Source: a virus | Length of the DNA: 44,254 bases | Reading direction: 5' to 3' (one strand) | Virus record (IMG/VR): IMGVR_UViG_3300020444_000006 | Span: 1-44,254 of that record | Part shown: positions 15,732 to 24,132 of the stretch, piece after piece | How positions within the stretch are numbered: position 1 is the stretch's first letter | How the letters are laid out: every line of letters begins with the position of its first letter | Made by a program: the position numbers and the translations under genes | Notes under the pieces: generated by a model | What the model saw: only the letters and a program-made list of their open reading frames with translations | The model's database searches: none | Told to the model about the DNA's origin: nothing

Positions 15732-16919
15732 TTAAGATGCCGCCATTGATAACACTTTAATTGCATTACTGTCGGTCAACATGCCGCCAGTTCTGCGAGT
15801 GGTGTAGAAATGAACGAAAGGCTTGTTAGTGTATGGGTCACGTAAAATGCGTGTACCTATACGATCAACAATGGTGTAGCCACGAGAGAAATCACCAAAC
15901 AAGATAGAGTTAGCATTTGCAGCCATATCTGGTAGGTCTTCATTCTCTACAATTCCATACCCTAGCAATGAAGAGGCAGCACCAGCTTCTAACCCTGGGC
16001 GCCATAGATAGTTACCATCGCTATCTTTTAGCTTGCGAATTGAAGCAACACTCATGTTGTTCATCATGAAGCGTGAGTTGCGGCGATACCCTGCCTTGGT
16101 TGCGTGGATAATGTCAATAAGATCGTCTGTTGATATTGCAGTAGTACCAGAGGCAGTCAGCTTTTGAAGTTGACCAAATGCGCGTGCTGAGTCGTTTTGC
16201 GCTGAAAGCGTATACGCAAGTATGCCTTTAGGCTTGTTTGTACCGTTACCAGTTAGGAAAGCCAAACTTTCTTGATCAGAAAACTCTTTAGCCACCTCAC
16301 TTGAAATCCATGCTTCAGCATCAAAGAACATATCATCCAGCGATGTCTGTGTTGCTGCTGGGTTTGCATAAATCTCCCCCATAAGTGCAACGATTTGTTT
16401 CAAGCTTGGACCAGTGGTTTCTGGGCGCTCATCTTCTTCGCCGACCCAGCCAGAACCAGCACCACCCGTGTTAACCAATTTTTTATAATCCGGCGTTGAT
16501 ACACTCATCACGCTACATACTTGTCGCATGGGTGACATATCGCGCTCAAGCTCAAGAATAGACCGGTCTAATTCTTCTGGAACAGCAAAGCCACCATCCG
16601 CATCTGTGCCAGTATTAACTGCTTTAGTTTCGATTTTAGAAGCATCGCCTTTGCGCATGAATGCAGAAAAGCCTTGCTTGTACTCGTTCGCTTCTGCGTC
16701 ACTAATGCCTGGACGATTTCGCTGTTTTAGCTCAGTTTCCATTTGCTTTTTGTAGCTTTCAAACTCGCTGATTTGCTCGTTTAGCTTGTCGACTTTACCT
16801 GAAAGCGATGACTTTTCTGCTGTGATAGCTTCAATGCGCTTGTCATTTGCGGCCTTGAACTCATCAAACTTCGCCTGAATGCCTTCGGCTACTTCTTTAA
16901 ACTCTACGTTAGTAGTCAT
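15732..16919 (-). CDS. major capsid protein (HK97 fold)
   Basis: 395 residues. An N-terminal charged coiled coil (about 5-75) is the delta/scaffold domain; the body begins around residue 100 with the family pattern TDADGGFAVPEELDRSILEL. HK97-type E-loop and spine segments follow (about 150-200). The C-terminus has the conserved FVHFYTTRRTGG region. Length is close to HK97 gp5 (385). The upstream S78-type protease gene would cut off the delta domain during maturation. No evidence on cross-linking residues can be read here. Confidence 0.92.
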   Translation of the reverse strand: MTTNVEFKEVAEGIQAKFDEFKAANDKRIEAITAEKSSLSGKVDKLNEQISEFESYKKQMETELKQRNRPGISDAEANEYKQGFSAFMRKGDASKIETKAVNTGTDADGGFAVPEELDRSILELERDMSPMRQVCSVMSVSTPDYKKLVNTGGAGSGWVGEEDERPETTGPSLKQIVALMGEIYANPAATQTSLDDMFFDAEAWISSEVAKEFSDQESLAFLTGNGTNKPKGILAYTLSAQNDSARAFGQLQKLTASGTTAISTDDLIDIIHATKAGYRRNSRFMMNNMSVASIRKLKDSDGNYLWRPGLEAGAASSLLGYGIVENEDLPDMAANANSILFGDFSRGYTIVDRIGTRILRDPYTNKPFVHFYTTRRTGGMLTDSNAIKVLSMAAS

Positions 16920-16932
16920 GTCTATTTACCTT

Positions 16933-17592
16933 TTAAAACTGGAAATTAATGGATTTAAGTGCTGCGATGGCAGCGTTTTGGTCTGAATCTGCATCGCGCA
17001 GAGCCTTAAAACCATCGGCCATGAATGCTTTGGCTTGTGAACGTGAAAAACCTACGTCTCGCAGGCACTTCTCAACTAAGGCAGGTTGAGGAATCTCACC
17101 CGTGTTAAGGGCTGTTTTCACGTCAGAAATTCGTGCTTCTTCATTTGCGGGGAATGTAACGAGAGAAACTTCCCATAAATCTAAATCTTTGAGGATAAAC
17201 GCGTCTTTTTGATTGTCATATTCGTAATCATTTATGCTGTACCCAATTGATAAGCCAGAGATAGAGCCTGCTTTTAAGTGCGAATGGGCGCGTTTTGCTA
17301 AAGGATCATCGTCAATAAGTAAGCGGCCTTTGACAAATAAGCCGTTATCATCCTCTTTCATTTCAGAGTAGACACCAATAGGCTCATCCATTTGGTGTTG
17401 CCATAAAAGTGCTGGTAAAGAGCCTTTTTCTTTGTGCTTATCTAGTGATTTCTGAAAAGCACCTTTTACAACAATGTCACTGTAAGAGTCTTTCACTCCA
17501 AATACAGAGCCGTACCCCTCAAATTCACCAGTATCAGATACGGATTTAATTTTAAGTCCGGCATGTAGTTTATGCTTTGTTAGCATCTTCAT
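16933..17592 (-). CDS. prohead maturation protease (HK97 / S78)
   Basis: 219 residues. The family's catalytic histidine lies in LWQHQ (about residue 66) and the serine in GLSIGY (about residue 115), with the typical GYGSVFGVKDSYSDIV start. It cleaves the capsid delta domain and itself inside the prohead. It overlaps the portal stop by 23 bases and precedes the capsid gene, the canonical order. Confidence 0.9.
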   Translation of the reverse strand: MKMLTKHKLHAGLKIKSVSDTGEFEGYGSVFGVKDSYSDIVVKGAFQKSLDKHKEKGSLPALLWQHQMDEPIGVYSEMKEDDNGLFVKGRLLIDDDPLAKRAHSHLKAGSISGLSIGYSINDYEYDNQKDAFILKDLDLWEVSLVTFPANEEARISDVKTALNTGEIPQPALVEKCLRDVGFSRSQAKAFMADGFKALRDADSDQNAAIAALKSINFQF

Positions 17593-18784
17593 TTTCCTCT
17601 ACTGGTTTACCGTTTACCGCCATATTCAGCGGAGTAAGGAACACATCACCGCCTTCACGCGGGTTCATATCCTCTTTTTCTCGTATTTCATTGGGTGACA
17701 TAGCACCGTTCTGCACCATTTTCGTGTAAAACTCAGCGCGCGCCTTCATGTCACCGCGAAGCAATGCGTTAACGTTGAACTTTACATAACGGTTTTGCTG
17801 CTCACTTTCGTTAAATAATGAGAATAAAACGCGGTTTTCGATGCGTGTTAGGTACGGCATCAGGGTATGAGTAACGAATTCGAGGCCTTGATTCTCAATA
17901 TTAGAGAATGTTGCACGCTCTAAATCGCCAACCATGTGAGGTGGGACTCGATACATGCCGCATATTTCACTGCGCTGGAACTTTCTAGTTTCCAAATACT
18001 GTGCGTCTTCGGGTGTTATTGCGACTTGCACCCACTCAAGCCCGCCCTCTAGTATTAGCGGTTTGAATCCGCTATCGGCACCTTGATAGTTTTCAAGGCG
18101 CTTCATTAATCGGTTGTATTGGTCATCTTTTAGATTTTGACTGGTTTTGAGTCCACCGAATGGCTTAGCTCCATTCTTAAATAGACTTGAACCGTGCTTT
18201 TCTGTTGCCTTAGCCAGCCCTAATGCGTTTACATTTTGCCCAATTGGACTTAAGCCTTTCAGACCATCAACTGAAACCGTTTTGATGTGAAGTATTTCTT
18301 CTGCTAAGGCGGTTTTAGTTACACCATTTTTAAATGTAACGTTGTAGGTTACCGTGTAATCGTCGTTCAATTTAGGGGATACCGCATCTGGCGATAGCGG
18401 TAATATTTCAACAACTTTGCCCATGACGCGGTTTACATAGCTGTAATGGTTTCCGCGCAAGCATAAATGGGCAACAACAAGCTCTTTCCACTCTTGCGAT
18501 GTCATGTAGTCGTTTGGGCCAACCTTGAACAATTTGTGCAAAGGGTGCTTTGTATCTTTGTTTTTACTGTTACCATCTTCAATAAAAACTGATAGTGGAA
18601 GCATGCCAATCGATTCAGCAAGCACCTTAACGCACTGGTAAACAGTCGTTATATGCATCGCATTTGACGGGGTTATCTGAACCCCGCTATCAGAGTCATA
18701 CCAAGAGCCAAATAAGTTTGCTAGATCTTTGGATGTAACAATTTCTGAGCTTTTGTTACCAAAAAACCTGTTAAAAATACCCAT
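17570..18784 (-). CDS. portal protein (HK97 family)
   Basis: 404 residues. Typical portal segments include NAMHITTVYQCVKVLAE near the start, LRGNHYSYV in the wing region and YRVPPHMVGD around residue 280. It forms the dodecameric ring through which terminase pumps DNA. It lies 9 bases after the large terminase gene. Length is normal for the family. Confidence 0.92.
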   Translation of the reverse strand: MGIFNRFFGNKSSEIVTSKDLANLFGSWYDSDSGVQITPSNAMHITTVYQCVKVLAESIGMLPLSVFIEDGNSKNKDTKHPLHKLFKVGPNDYMTSQEWKELVVAHLCLRGNHYSYVNRVMGKVVEILPLSPDAVSPKLNDDYTVTYNVTFKNGVTKTALAEEILHIKTVSVDGLKGLSPIGQNVNALGLAKATEKHGSSLFKNGAKPFGGLKTSQNLKDDQYNRLMKRLENYQGADSGFKPLILEGGLEWVQVAITPEDAQYLETRKFQRSEICGMYRVPPHMVGDLERATFSNIENQGLEFVTHTLMPYLTRIENRVLFSLFNESEQQNRYVKFNVNALLRGDMKARAEFYTKMVQNGAMSPNEIREKEDMNPREGGDVFLTPLNMAVNGKPVEENEDANKA

Positions 18785-18793
18785 TAAAAAGTC

Positions 18794-20425
18794 TTACCTT
18801 ATATTTGGTTCTGGCACATCATCAGCGTTGGCAATAATGCGATTTACAGCCATGAACAAAGCCACCATTCCATCTATTTTGTTATCGGGGTGTTCTTTGT
18901 TTGGGAAATAGTTTTCGTTTCTGTCTAACTTCACCACGATGTTTGAAGCCATCCAGTCCATCATTGGATTTTTATCTTTGTGTAGTTCACCGCTTATTAC
19001 TTTGGCTTCCACTTCTTTCATTGACTCTGAAAGGTTCTTAACCGTTTGGGGAATTTCCACCATTGGCGCACCTTCTTCGGCAAGCCTGATTGACATTTGA
19101 GTTGAGCCCCAAGGATCGAAACCTACTGCTTGAACATCGAAATGATTAAGCATTTCTCGGATATCTTGCTCAATATAATCATGATCAATAATGTCACCAT
19201 CGGTTAATGTTAAATAACCCTGCTTGGCCCATGTGTCATACATGTTCCCAATGGTACGAGACTTCGCAAATATGGTGTTTTCGGGTAAGTAGAACTTACA
19301 AAGAAAGTGTATCTTGTTGCTATCAGGAAAAGCGGCAACTACTGCAGCGACGTCTAGCTTGTTGGCTAAGTCCATGCCAATGTAGCAAGGCAAGGTTTTA
19401 AGGTATTCAATACTTCCACGCTCTGGTAGCTTTTCCCACCTAACCATGTCTAACCAAGCGGTTTCAGCGTTAACCCAAACATTAAGGTGCTTGGTTAAGA
19501 AGTTGTTCCTTGCCGCAGGCATTTCTTGCGCTTTCTTAGCCAAGCGCTGCATATCGTCGAGCTTTTTGCTTCGGCCAAGGTTTGGGTTAGCTTTAACCCA
19601 CACGCTTTCATCAAAAGGATCATCATCTTCATCAATTGTAAAGATAATGCCAAAATAAGTGTCATCATCAACCACGCCATTAAGCACTTTTGAAACGTAC
19701 TCGCGTTGCTCATATCCAATACCCTGCTTATTGAAGCCAGCTGTTGTAATAGCCAGTATTAATGGCTGTTCACGCGCACCGGTGGCGGTTTCTACAACAT
19801 CCCAAACCTCTCGGGTCTTATGAGCATGAACTTCGTCCATAATGCCGCAATGGATATTCAAGCCATCAAGGGTTTGTGCATCTGATGAAAGCGGCTCAAA
19901 CTTCGACGCGCTTTTCATGTGGTGAATGTTTAATTTATGAACCCCGAAAACTTTTTTAAGCGGGGCTGATTTGCGCACCATGTTCTGCGCATCGCCAAAA
20001 ACTATTCTTGCTTGGTCTCTGGTGGTTGCTGCGCTGTAAACTTCGGCACCGCCTTCCATATCGAATGCGGTCATAAACAAGGCTATGCCAGAACAGAATG
20101 TCGACTTTGAATTTTTACGAGCGACTTCAACATAGGCCGTTCTAAAACGGCGCTTTCCATTCTCATCAACAAAACCAAATAGGTTTATTAATATGAACGC
20201 TTCCCAATCTGAGAGTTCATATGGCTGACCGGCTAACTTACCCTTAACGTGCCTAATAAAATCAGGAAAGAAATCAAGTATTCGCCTAGCCTTATCAACG
20301 TCAAATTTATGAGTATCTAAGTCTTTAATGAAGCGCTTGCACGCTTGCTTAACCCACTTACCCGCAATGACATGTCCAGCCAGTACATCATCTGCGTACT
20401 GACAGGCACTTTCGATTGTTGCCAT
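18794..20425 (-). CDS. terL: terminase large subunit
   Basis: 543 residues. The ATPase part has a deviant Walker A motif ARKNSKST (about 101-108), as usual in this family, and Walker B with GIMDEVHAH (about 194-202). The nuclease part begins with YIGMDLANKLD (about 340), whose Asp is a metal ligand. Family Terminase_1 of HK97-like phages. It works with the small subunit directly upstream to cut and package DNA. Confidence 0.93.
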   Translation of the reverse strand: MATIESACQYADDVLAGHVIAGKWVKQACKRFIKDLDTHKFDVDKARRILDFFPDFIRHVKGKLAGQPYELSDWEAFILINLFGFVDENGKRRFRTAYVEVARKNSKSTFCSGIALFMTAFDMEGGAEVYSAATTRDQARIVFGDAQNMVRKSAPLKKVFGVHKLNIHHMKSASKFEPLSSDAQTLDGLNIHCGIMDEVHAHKTREVWDVVETATGAREQPLILAITTAGFNKQGIGYEQREYVSKVLNGVVDDDTYFGIIFTIDEDDDPFDESVWVKANPNLGRSKKLDDMQRLAKKAQEMPAARNNFLTKHLNVWVNAETAWLDMVRWEKLPERGSIEYLKTLPCYIGMDLANKLDVAAVVAAFPDSNKIHFLCKFYLPENTIFAKSRTIGNMYDTWAKQGYLTLTDGDIIDHDYIEQDIREMLNHFDVQAVGFDPWGSTQMSIRLAEEGAPMVEIPQTVKNLSESMKEVEAKVISGELHKDKNPMMDWMASNIVVKLDRNENYFPNKEHPDNKIDGMVALFMAVNRIIANADDVPEPNIR

Positions 20426-20896
20426 TTAGACACCATACTTACTGAGCGGGTCGTCCTTATCATCAGGTTCTTCGGTTTTAAGCTTAGCTCTTGCACTCGG
20501 AGTAAGGCCGAACTCAGTCAAATAAGAACGAAACGTGCTTTCTGCTTTTTCTAGCTGAGCCACCTGAGGCAGGGCTTTGTGAAAAACAGCTCCGTCTTCA
20601 CGCACAGACTCATACGTTGTGGCGCCATGATCCTTAATAGACTTTTGCAAATCACGAATTCGGGCGTAAACCGAAACAAGAGTCTCAAGCGCCAAAGCGT
20701 CCGCCAGGGTGAGCACTCCCATCTGTTCGAGATGAGCGCATAACTTCTTCCAAGCAGTCTTGGCTTTTGGGTCTAAATGAGCTGGACATTTTGGTACACC
20801 TTGCTTCGGCTTGGGCTCTTGCTTATTTATTTTTCGCTTGCCCGGGTTACCCTTAATCAACCTCAATGCTGTAGGTGTGGGTTTCGGTGAAGCCAT
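20426..20896 (-). CDS. terS: terminase small subunit (P27 family)
   Basis: 156 residues. The N-terminus has the P27-family pattern PTPTALRLIKGNPGKR followed by a PxCPxHLD-like segment, then helices with LADALALE (helix-turn-helix region). The C-terminus is KTEEPDDKDDP. It recognises the packaging site and loads the large subunit, whose start lies at once after its stop. Confidence 0.9.
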   Translation of the reverse strand: MASPKPTPTALRLIKGNPGKRKINKQEPKPKQGVPKCPAHLDPKAKTAWKKLCAHLEQMGVLTLADALALETLVSVYARIRDLQKSIKDHGATTYESVREDGAVFHKALPQVAQLEKAESTFRSYLTEFGLTPSARAKLKTEEPDDKDDPLSKYGV

Positions 20897-20983
20897 GATC
20901 TAAATCTCGAAAAAAAAGTTTTGAAGTTGCGGACGTAAAAAAAAAGCTTGGGCGGCGGTCCTGTGTAAAAAGGCTGCAGAGAT
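20897..20983. other. gap between HNH and terminase genes, candidate cos region
   Basis: 87 bases with two A-runs (about 20912-20920 and 20938-20945) and a GC-rich patch GGGCGGCGGTCC. In HK97-like cos phages the packaging site often lies between or near the HNH and small terminase genes. No direct evidence of cohesive ends is visible here. Confidence 0.3.
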
Positions 20984-21358
20984 TTAACCTGCCCCTCCCC
21001 GCCTGTGTTCTCTCGCTGTCTTGGCTCTGTGGCAAGGCTCACACAACGATTGAAGGTTGGGTAAAGCATCTGTACCACCATGTTCTTTCGCTTTTACATG
21101 GTCTACTGTGGTGGCTTTGATGTACTTGCCTTTGGATTTACATAACTGACATAGATAAGCGTCACGCTTTAGTGCTTGCAATCTTATCGCCTGCCAATCT
21201 TTACCATAACCACGTTGATGTCTGTTACCTTTAGCCTTCTCATTAGCAAACCAACCGGCTTTGTCTTTGTGCTGCTCACAGTAACCTTGATACTTTCTGT
21301 CTGTTACTGGGTTAGGACAGTTGCTTATTCTGCATGCTTTGGCTGGTCGTGTAGGCAT
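20984..21358 (-). CDS. HNH endonuclease next to terminase
   Basis: About 124 residues from the ATG at 21358 (an upstream TTG at 21376 falls in a terminator stem and is less likely). Two Cys pairs: C-x-x-C in YLCQLC and C-x-x-C in LCEPCH, with the D-H of TTVDHVKAKEHGG as the HNH core. HNH proteins beside terminase stimulate cos cleavage in HK97-like phages, so this suggests a cos-type phage. The last residues are R/G rich. Confidence 0.88.
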   Translation of the reverse strand: MPTRPAKACRISNCPNPVTDRKYQGYCEQHKDKAGWFANEKAKGNRHQRGYGKDWQAIRLQALKRDAYLCQLCKSKGKYIKATTVDHVKAKEHGGTDALPNLQSLCEPCHRAKTAREHRRGGAG

Positions 21359-21360
21359 AA

Positions 21361-21384
21361 TAAAAAACCCGCTCAATGGCGGGT
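21361..21384 (-). terminator. rho-independent terminator of the lipoprotein gene
   Basis: On the minus strand ACCCGC, loop CATTGA, GCGGGT and then six T. It stands six bases past the lipoprotein stop and just before the HNH start. Late transcripts from the lysis region to terminase must read through it, which fits Q-type antitermination. Confidence 0.85.
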
Positions 21385-21389
21385 CTCTG

Positions 21390-21953
21390 TTAAATGGCTG
21401 CTAGGAACTCTTTAAACTTGAGGCGGGAATATGATGCTGTTCCCTTTTTATCAATACTGAAAATGATATCTTCGTATGAATCACTCATGTTAACCCTAAT
21501 CCTTACATCATCAGCCAAAACCATGCGCTTGAGGTAATCCAGTGGAACAATGACCACGCCTGTGCTGCTTGTGTATATTGTGTTAGTTACAGTGTTGTAG
21601 TCAGATGAATCAAAGATCGTGCTTCCTGACGCTTCAAACTCCCTGATATCGCCATCAATGTTTACACTTATACCTTCGTAGCTGGTATAAAAATTTGAAT
21701 TATCAGTTCTTGATTCATTGATCAAAAAAATTATAACGCTTTCAGGGCTACTCTCTTGCCACTTAGCACCGAATCTAGTTGATGCGAACTGCCAATCATT
21801 CCCTGTATAATTATTTGACTTTGACAGAGTAACAACCCTGCCTTTATCGAAGCTAGACCGACCCACTTCAATTTGGCCGATGCCTGCCATTTTATCCATA
21901 GTTGACATGCAGCCCGTTCCCAATAGGGCTATAAATATAATTAAGCTTCGCAT
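21390..21953 (-). CDS. lipoprotein, probable moron
   Basis: 187 residues from ATG 21953, which has AAGGAG six bases upstream; a longer reading from 21992 lacks this. Residues 1-15 form a lipoprotein signal with lipobox LGTGC, so it should be anchored by Cys at about position 13. The rest is beta-rich with no family I know. A promoter-like TTGCAT-N18-TATTAT lies upstream and a terminator right behind, so it can be expressed from the silent prophage. That pattern recalls moron lipoproteins such as lambda Bor. The function is unknown; a surface or exclusion role is inference. Confidence 0.75.
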   Translation of the reverse strand: MRSLIIFIALLGTGCMSTMDKMAGIGQIEVGRSSFDKGRVVTLSKSNNYTGNDWQFASTRFGAKWQESSPESVIIFLINESRTDNSNFYTSYEGISVNIDGDIREFEASGSTIFDSSDYNTVTNTIYTSSTGVVIVPLDYLKRMVLADDVRIRVNMSDSYEDIIFSIDKKGTASYSRLKFKEFLAAI

Positions 21954-21958
21954 TATGC

Positions 21959-21975
21959 ACTCCTTTGTTAGGAGT
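21959..21975 (-). promoter_or_regulatory. hairpin enclosing the lipoprotein ribosome binding site
   Basis: ACTCCT and AGGAGT pair around AACAA on the minus strand. The AGGAG is the ribosome binding site of the lipoprotein gene, so the stem could limit its translation. Confidence 0.5.
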
Positions 21976-21978
21976 TTA

Positions 21979-22008
21979 ATAATAGCTAGCAAATCGTATT
22001 TTATGCAA
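21979..22008 (-). promoter_or_regulatory. candidate promoter of the lipoprotein gene
   Basis: Minus strand TTGCAT, 18-base spacer, TATTAT. It starts transcription about 20 bases before the lipoprotein ribosome binding site. With the terminator at 21361-21384 it makes a self-contained unit. Confidence 0.5.
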
Positions 22009-22120
22009 CCTTAGTGTTAATGGTTCTCAAACCATCTTCAGGGTCGCGCCAGTCAGTTCTGACTCTACTACTTACCCATCTATTGATTTGATGGTTAAGT
22101 AGGCCATTAGAGTTATTCAT
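22001..22120 (-). CDS. 39-residue hypothetical protein
   Basis: Starts at ATG 22120, overlapping the end of the holin candidate by 8 bases, and stops at 22001. The product is hydrophilic with W and R residues and lacks a membrane segment. It fills the gap between the holin and lipoprotein genes. No known family; translational coupling is the only support. Confidence 0.4.
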   Translation of the reverse strand: MNNSNGLLNHQINRWVSSRVRTDWRDPEDGLRTINTKVA

Positions 22121-22382
22121 CACTGTTCGCCATCGCTCTCAAGGTTGCATCGTGAAGCTCTTGTTTTCTTCGCTCGTCTGCCAGTTTGTATCTGTCGTCA
22201 CGCTTCTTGTAGTAGTAGTTAAGACACAGACCAGCTACACCTACCAACATGCCGATTAAAATACCGAATTCCTGTGAAGTGAGTATTCCCCAAAACGCTG
22301 AGATACCGCCTCCAATGTAGGTCGTTATTGATGATTTATCGGCCATTTCTTGATTGTATTCGTGTTGGTAGTGAGTGTTCAT
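22113..22382 (-). CDS. holin-like membrane protein
   Basis: 89 residues from ATG 22382, preceded by GGAG at 9 bases; an in-frame ATG at 22436 has no ribosome binding site. A single hydrophobic segment (GILIGMLVGVAGLCL, about residues 42-58) is followed by a strongly basic and charged tail (YYYKKRDDRYKLADERRKQ). This layout matches HP1-type/class II holins. It is downstream of the endolysin and a second holin candidate in a lysis cassette. It could also be an antiholin partner. Confidence 0.65.
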   Translation of the reverse strand: MNTHYQHEYNQEMADKSSITTYIGGGISAFWGILTSQEFGILIGMLVGVAGLCLNYYYKKRDDRYKLADERRKQELHDATLRAMANSDE

Positions 22383-22454
22383 GCTGTTGTTCTCCAATTC
22401 AGGTTCAACAACATGGTTATTCAAATGGTGTTCCATTTTGTATTAGACAAAGGG

Positions 22455-22970
22455 TTACTTTTTGTTCTTAAACGCCAATAAGTTGCGTTTACCAATTTCT
22501 CTTAACCCTGCGTAAGTGAAAGGCAGGGTAAGGAATGCGCCTAGTATCATCAGGTCTGGTGAATCGGTGATAAACGCGTAAACGATGCCAGCAATCAATG
22601 ACAATGTAGCGTGTGTAGGTCTTACGTATTTAACCGCGCCTTCTGCATTATCGCCATTGCGAATGGTTTGCTGTGTCTCTGAATGGCTACGCTGCTTATC
22701 TTGAAGTTCTAGCGACATGACTGATTCAAGGTGCCGATTTACTTCAGCTTCACGCGCTGCGGCGATTTCTTCGAGTCGAACCAAAGCATCGGGGTTACTT
22801 TGCAGTGTCGCTAACGCTTGGTCGGGGTCTGTCGTTCCCGTTGCCTGTGCAACCATCGAAGCGCCAGCGCTGACCGCGCCCACTACATTGCCCGTTAATA
22901 ACGAACCAACTAAGCCGACCACGCCTTTTTGATTTTGCTTTAGAAAGCTTCCTACGTCTGACCAATTCAT
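22455..22970 (-). CDS. 3TM holin (GTA_holin_3TM-like)
   Basis: 171 residues. A Gly/Val/Ala-rich hydrophobic segment lies at about 15-45, a charged helical middle with EAAIAARE-type content at about 65-110, and two hydrophobic segments at about 120-160 (TLSLIAGIVYAFI and LMILGAFLTLPFTYAG). This fits the holin family named for release of gene transfer agents. It directly follows the endolysin gene, whose product needs a holin. Confidence 0.75.
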   Translation of the reverse strand: MNWSDVGSFLKQNQKGVVGLVGSLLTGNVVGAVSAGASMVAQATGTTDPDQALATLQSNPDALVRLEEIAAAREAEVNRHLESVMSLELQDKQRSHSETQQTIRNGDNAEGAVKYVRPTHATLSLIAGIVYAFITDSPDLMILGAFLTLPFTYAGLREIGKRNLLAFKNKK

Positions 22971-22979
22971 TATCTCACC

Positions 22980-23408
22980 CTATGGCTTGTACAATTCAAA
23001 GTGTGGCAGGTCGCGGAAACGCTCGTCACGGCTTCTACCGTCCATATCCCAATCACCACCCCATCGAAGTAGGTGTGTGATCTTGCCCTCTTTGTGTAAC
23101 TGGCGAGCAATACACATGACATGACCAGCGAATACAGCAAAAGCCAGTTCGTCTTTCCAGTCTGTGTTACTTAATTCTACGAAATAAGGACCAGCGTCAA
23201 CGGCGAGTGAAGGGATTTTGTTGTGTTTGGAGTGAGGCCACTTTAATTGGCTGAGACCATCGGCAAATGCTTTGTTCTGATCTTCTTTACCACGGTGACC
23301 GCAAAAGATAGACGCATTAATATACTTCTTCACCTCGTCGAATATCGTTTTAATATCAACATGGCACGTATCAAGACGCGCTTGTGAAGTTTTGCCGTAG
23401 GGGAACAT
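22980..23408 (-). CDS. endolysin, M15-family peptidase
   Basis: 142 residues, no signal peptide. Zinc ligands of the VanY/L-Ala-D-Glu peptidase type: H62 and D71 in SKHNKIPSLAVD, and H136 in PHFEL. It would cut the peptide stems of peptidoglycan once the holin opens the inner membrane. First gene after the late promoter and terminator region, hence directly under Q control. Without a signal sequence it depends on the downstream holin. Confidence 0.9.
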   Translation of the reverse strand: MFPYGKTSQARLDTCHVDIKTIFDEVKKYINASIFCGHRGKEDQNKAFADGLSQLKWPHSKHNKIPSLAVDAGPYFVELSNTDWKDELAFAVFAGHVMCIARQLHKEGKITHLLRWGGDWDMDGRSRDERFRDLPHFELYKP

Positions 23409-23421
23409 AAATTTCAGCCAT

Positions 23422-23452
23422 AAAAAAAGCCCCGACTGGTTAGGTCAGGGCT
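23422..23452 (-). terminator. tR'-like terminator before the lysis genes
   Basis: Minus strand stem AGCCCTGAC/GTCGGGGCT (one mismatch) with loop CTAACCA, then seven T. It lies just downstream of a candidate late promoter and upstream of the endolysin. In lambdoid phages such a terminator blocks late transcription until Q is made. Confidence 0.85.
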
Positions 23453-23481
23453 GTAGTGGTAACAAGTACCAGAATAGCTAA

Positions 23482-23490
23482 ATTATGCCA
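23482..23490 (-). promoter_or_regulatory. late promoter candidate with extended -10
   Basis: The minus strand reads TGGCATAAT, an extended -10 element; the expected -35 region (TGTTTA) is poor. It lies between the Q-like gene and the terminator at 23422-23452, the place of pR' in lambdoid phages. Confidence 0.55.
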
Positions 23491-23510
23491 CTTTTGAGGG
23501 GCGCTAAACA

Positions 23511-23542
23511 CACAACATCTGGTGAATAAACCACAACATCTG
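23511..23542 (-). promoter_or_regulatory. tandem repeats upstream of the late promoter
   Basis: CACAACATCTG occurs at 23511-23521 and at 23532-23542, 21 bp apart (two helical turns), just upstream of the extended -10. Tandem sites on one DNA face next to the late promoter are what a two-subunit Q-binding element would look like. No binding data can be read here. Confidence 0.45.
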
Positions 23543-23561
23543 AATGTTTTACCCGTATTTT

Positions 23562-23903
23562 CTATGACAACAAGGGTATGAGTGAGTTTTCAGCCTCTCT
23601 GATGTAGAAATCACTGCGCTCGTTAAGGTTAATGTACTTGTCATTTACCGCTTTCCTGCAACCGAAAGAAAGTTTATTGATTGCATCGCCTATTCTCTCT
23701 ATATGCGGGGGTATATAAATTGAGTCTGCTGAGCTATTAAATAAATGCAAATCAGAACTTGTATAAACCTCAGTTTTAAGGGTTTCACAAATCTTTGCTG
23801 TGACTGACGTTCGAGCGTAACCAGAGCCAAGTTTTTTCTGGCTCCAAAATAAGCCCCAGCACCTTAAATCTTTGCGAACTTGTTGTATGGTCTTAAGCTG
23901 CAC
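23562..23903 (-). CDS. Q-like late antitermination protein
   Basis: 113 residues. It has the pattern of the Phage_antitermQ family: an N-terminal helix with LRCWGLFW (compare LERWGAWA in the phi80-type protein), a GYARTS segment and a later helix KLSFGCRKAVNDKYI. It would load on RNA polymerase at the late promoter and allow reading past the terminator at 23422-23452. It is the last early gene before the late promoter. The alternative is an unrelated small regulator; the context favours Q. Confidence 0.65.
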   Translation of the reverse strand: MQLKTIQQVRKDLRCWGLFWSQKKLGSGYARTSVTAKICETLKTEVYTSSDLHLFNSSADSIYIPPHIERIGDAINKLSFGCRKAVNDKYINLNERSDFYIREAENSLIPLLS

Positions 23904-24111
23904 CTGACAACCTCCTAGCTTCTTCTAATCCGAAGTGTAGAGCATTAACAATAGTTTCAACGTCATCATACGCTGGACGGGCACGCCCTGCCTCCCAGTT
24001 ATAGATTGTGTTGACGGCAAAGCCAGTGAGTGAAGCAAGTTCCTCGCGGTTGTAGCCTCGTGCTTTGCGTATTGTGAGAATTATCTTACCACCATTAGTT
24101 GGTTTTCTCAT
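23893..24111 (-). CDS. HTH regulator (XRE type) before Q
   Basis: 72 residues, nearly all one helix-turn-helix domain (NREELASLTGFAVNTIYNWEAGRARP, about 21-46). It overlaps the Q-like gene by 11 bases, so both are made together. Small XRE regulators next to Q could tune late expression; a function is not shown. Confidence 0.75.
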   Translation of the reverse strand: MRKPTNGGKIILTIRKARGYNREELASLTGFAVNTIYNWEAGRARPAYDDVETIVNALHFGLEEARRLSGAA

Positions 24112-24132
24112 AGTAACCTCTTAGCGCACGGC

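Noticed and set aside
20992-20999. CCCCTCCC, a match to GGGNAGGG (KOPS) on the minus strand, and another at 4035-4042
   Set aside because: An 8-base motif with one free position is expected several times by chance in 44 kb, so these do not show a link to the FtsK gamma domain.
21359-21376. TTG start of the HNH gene at 21376
   Set aside because: It lies inside the stem of a terminator; the ATG at 21358 is more likely.
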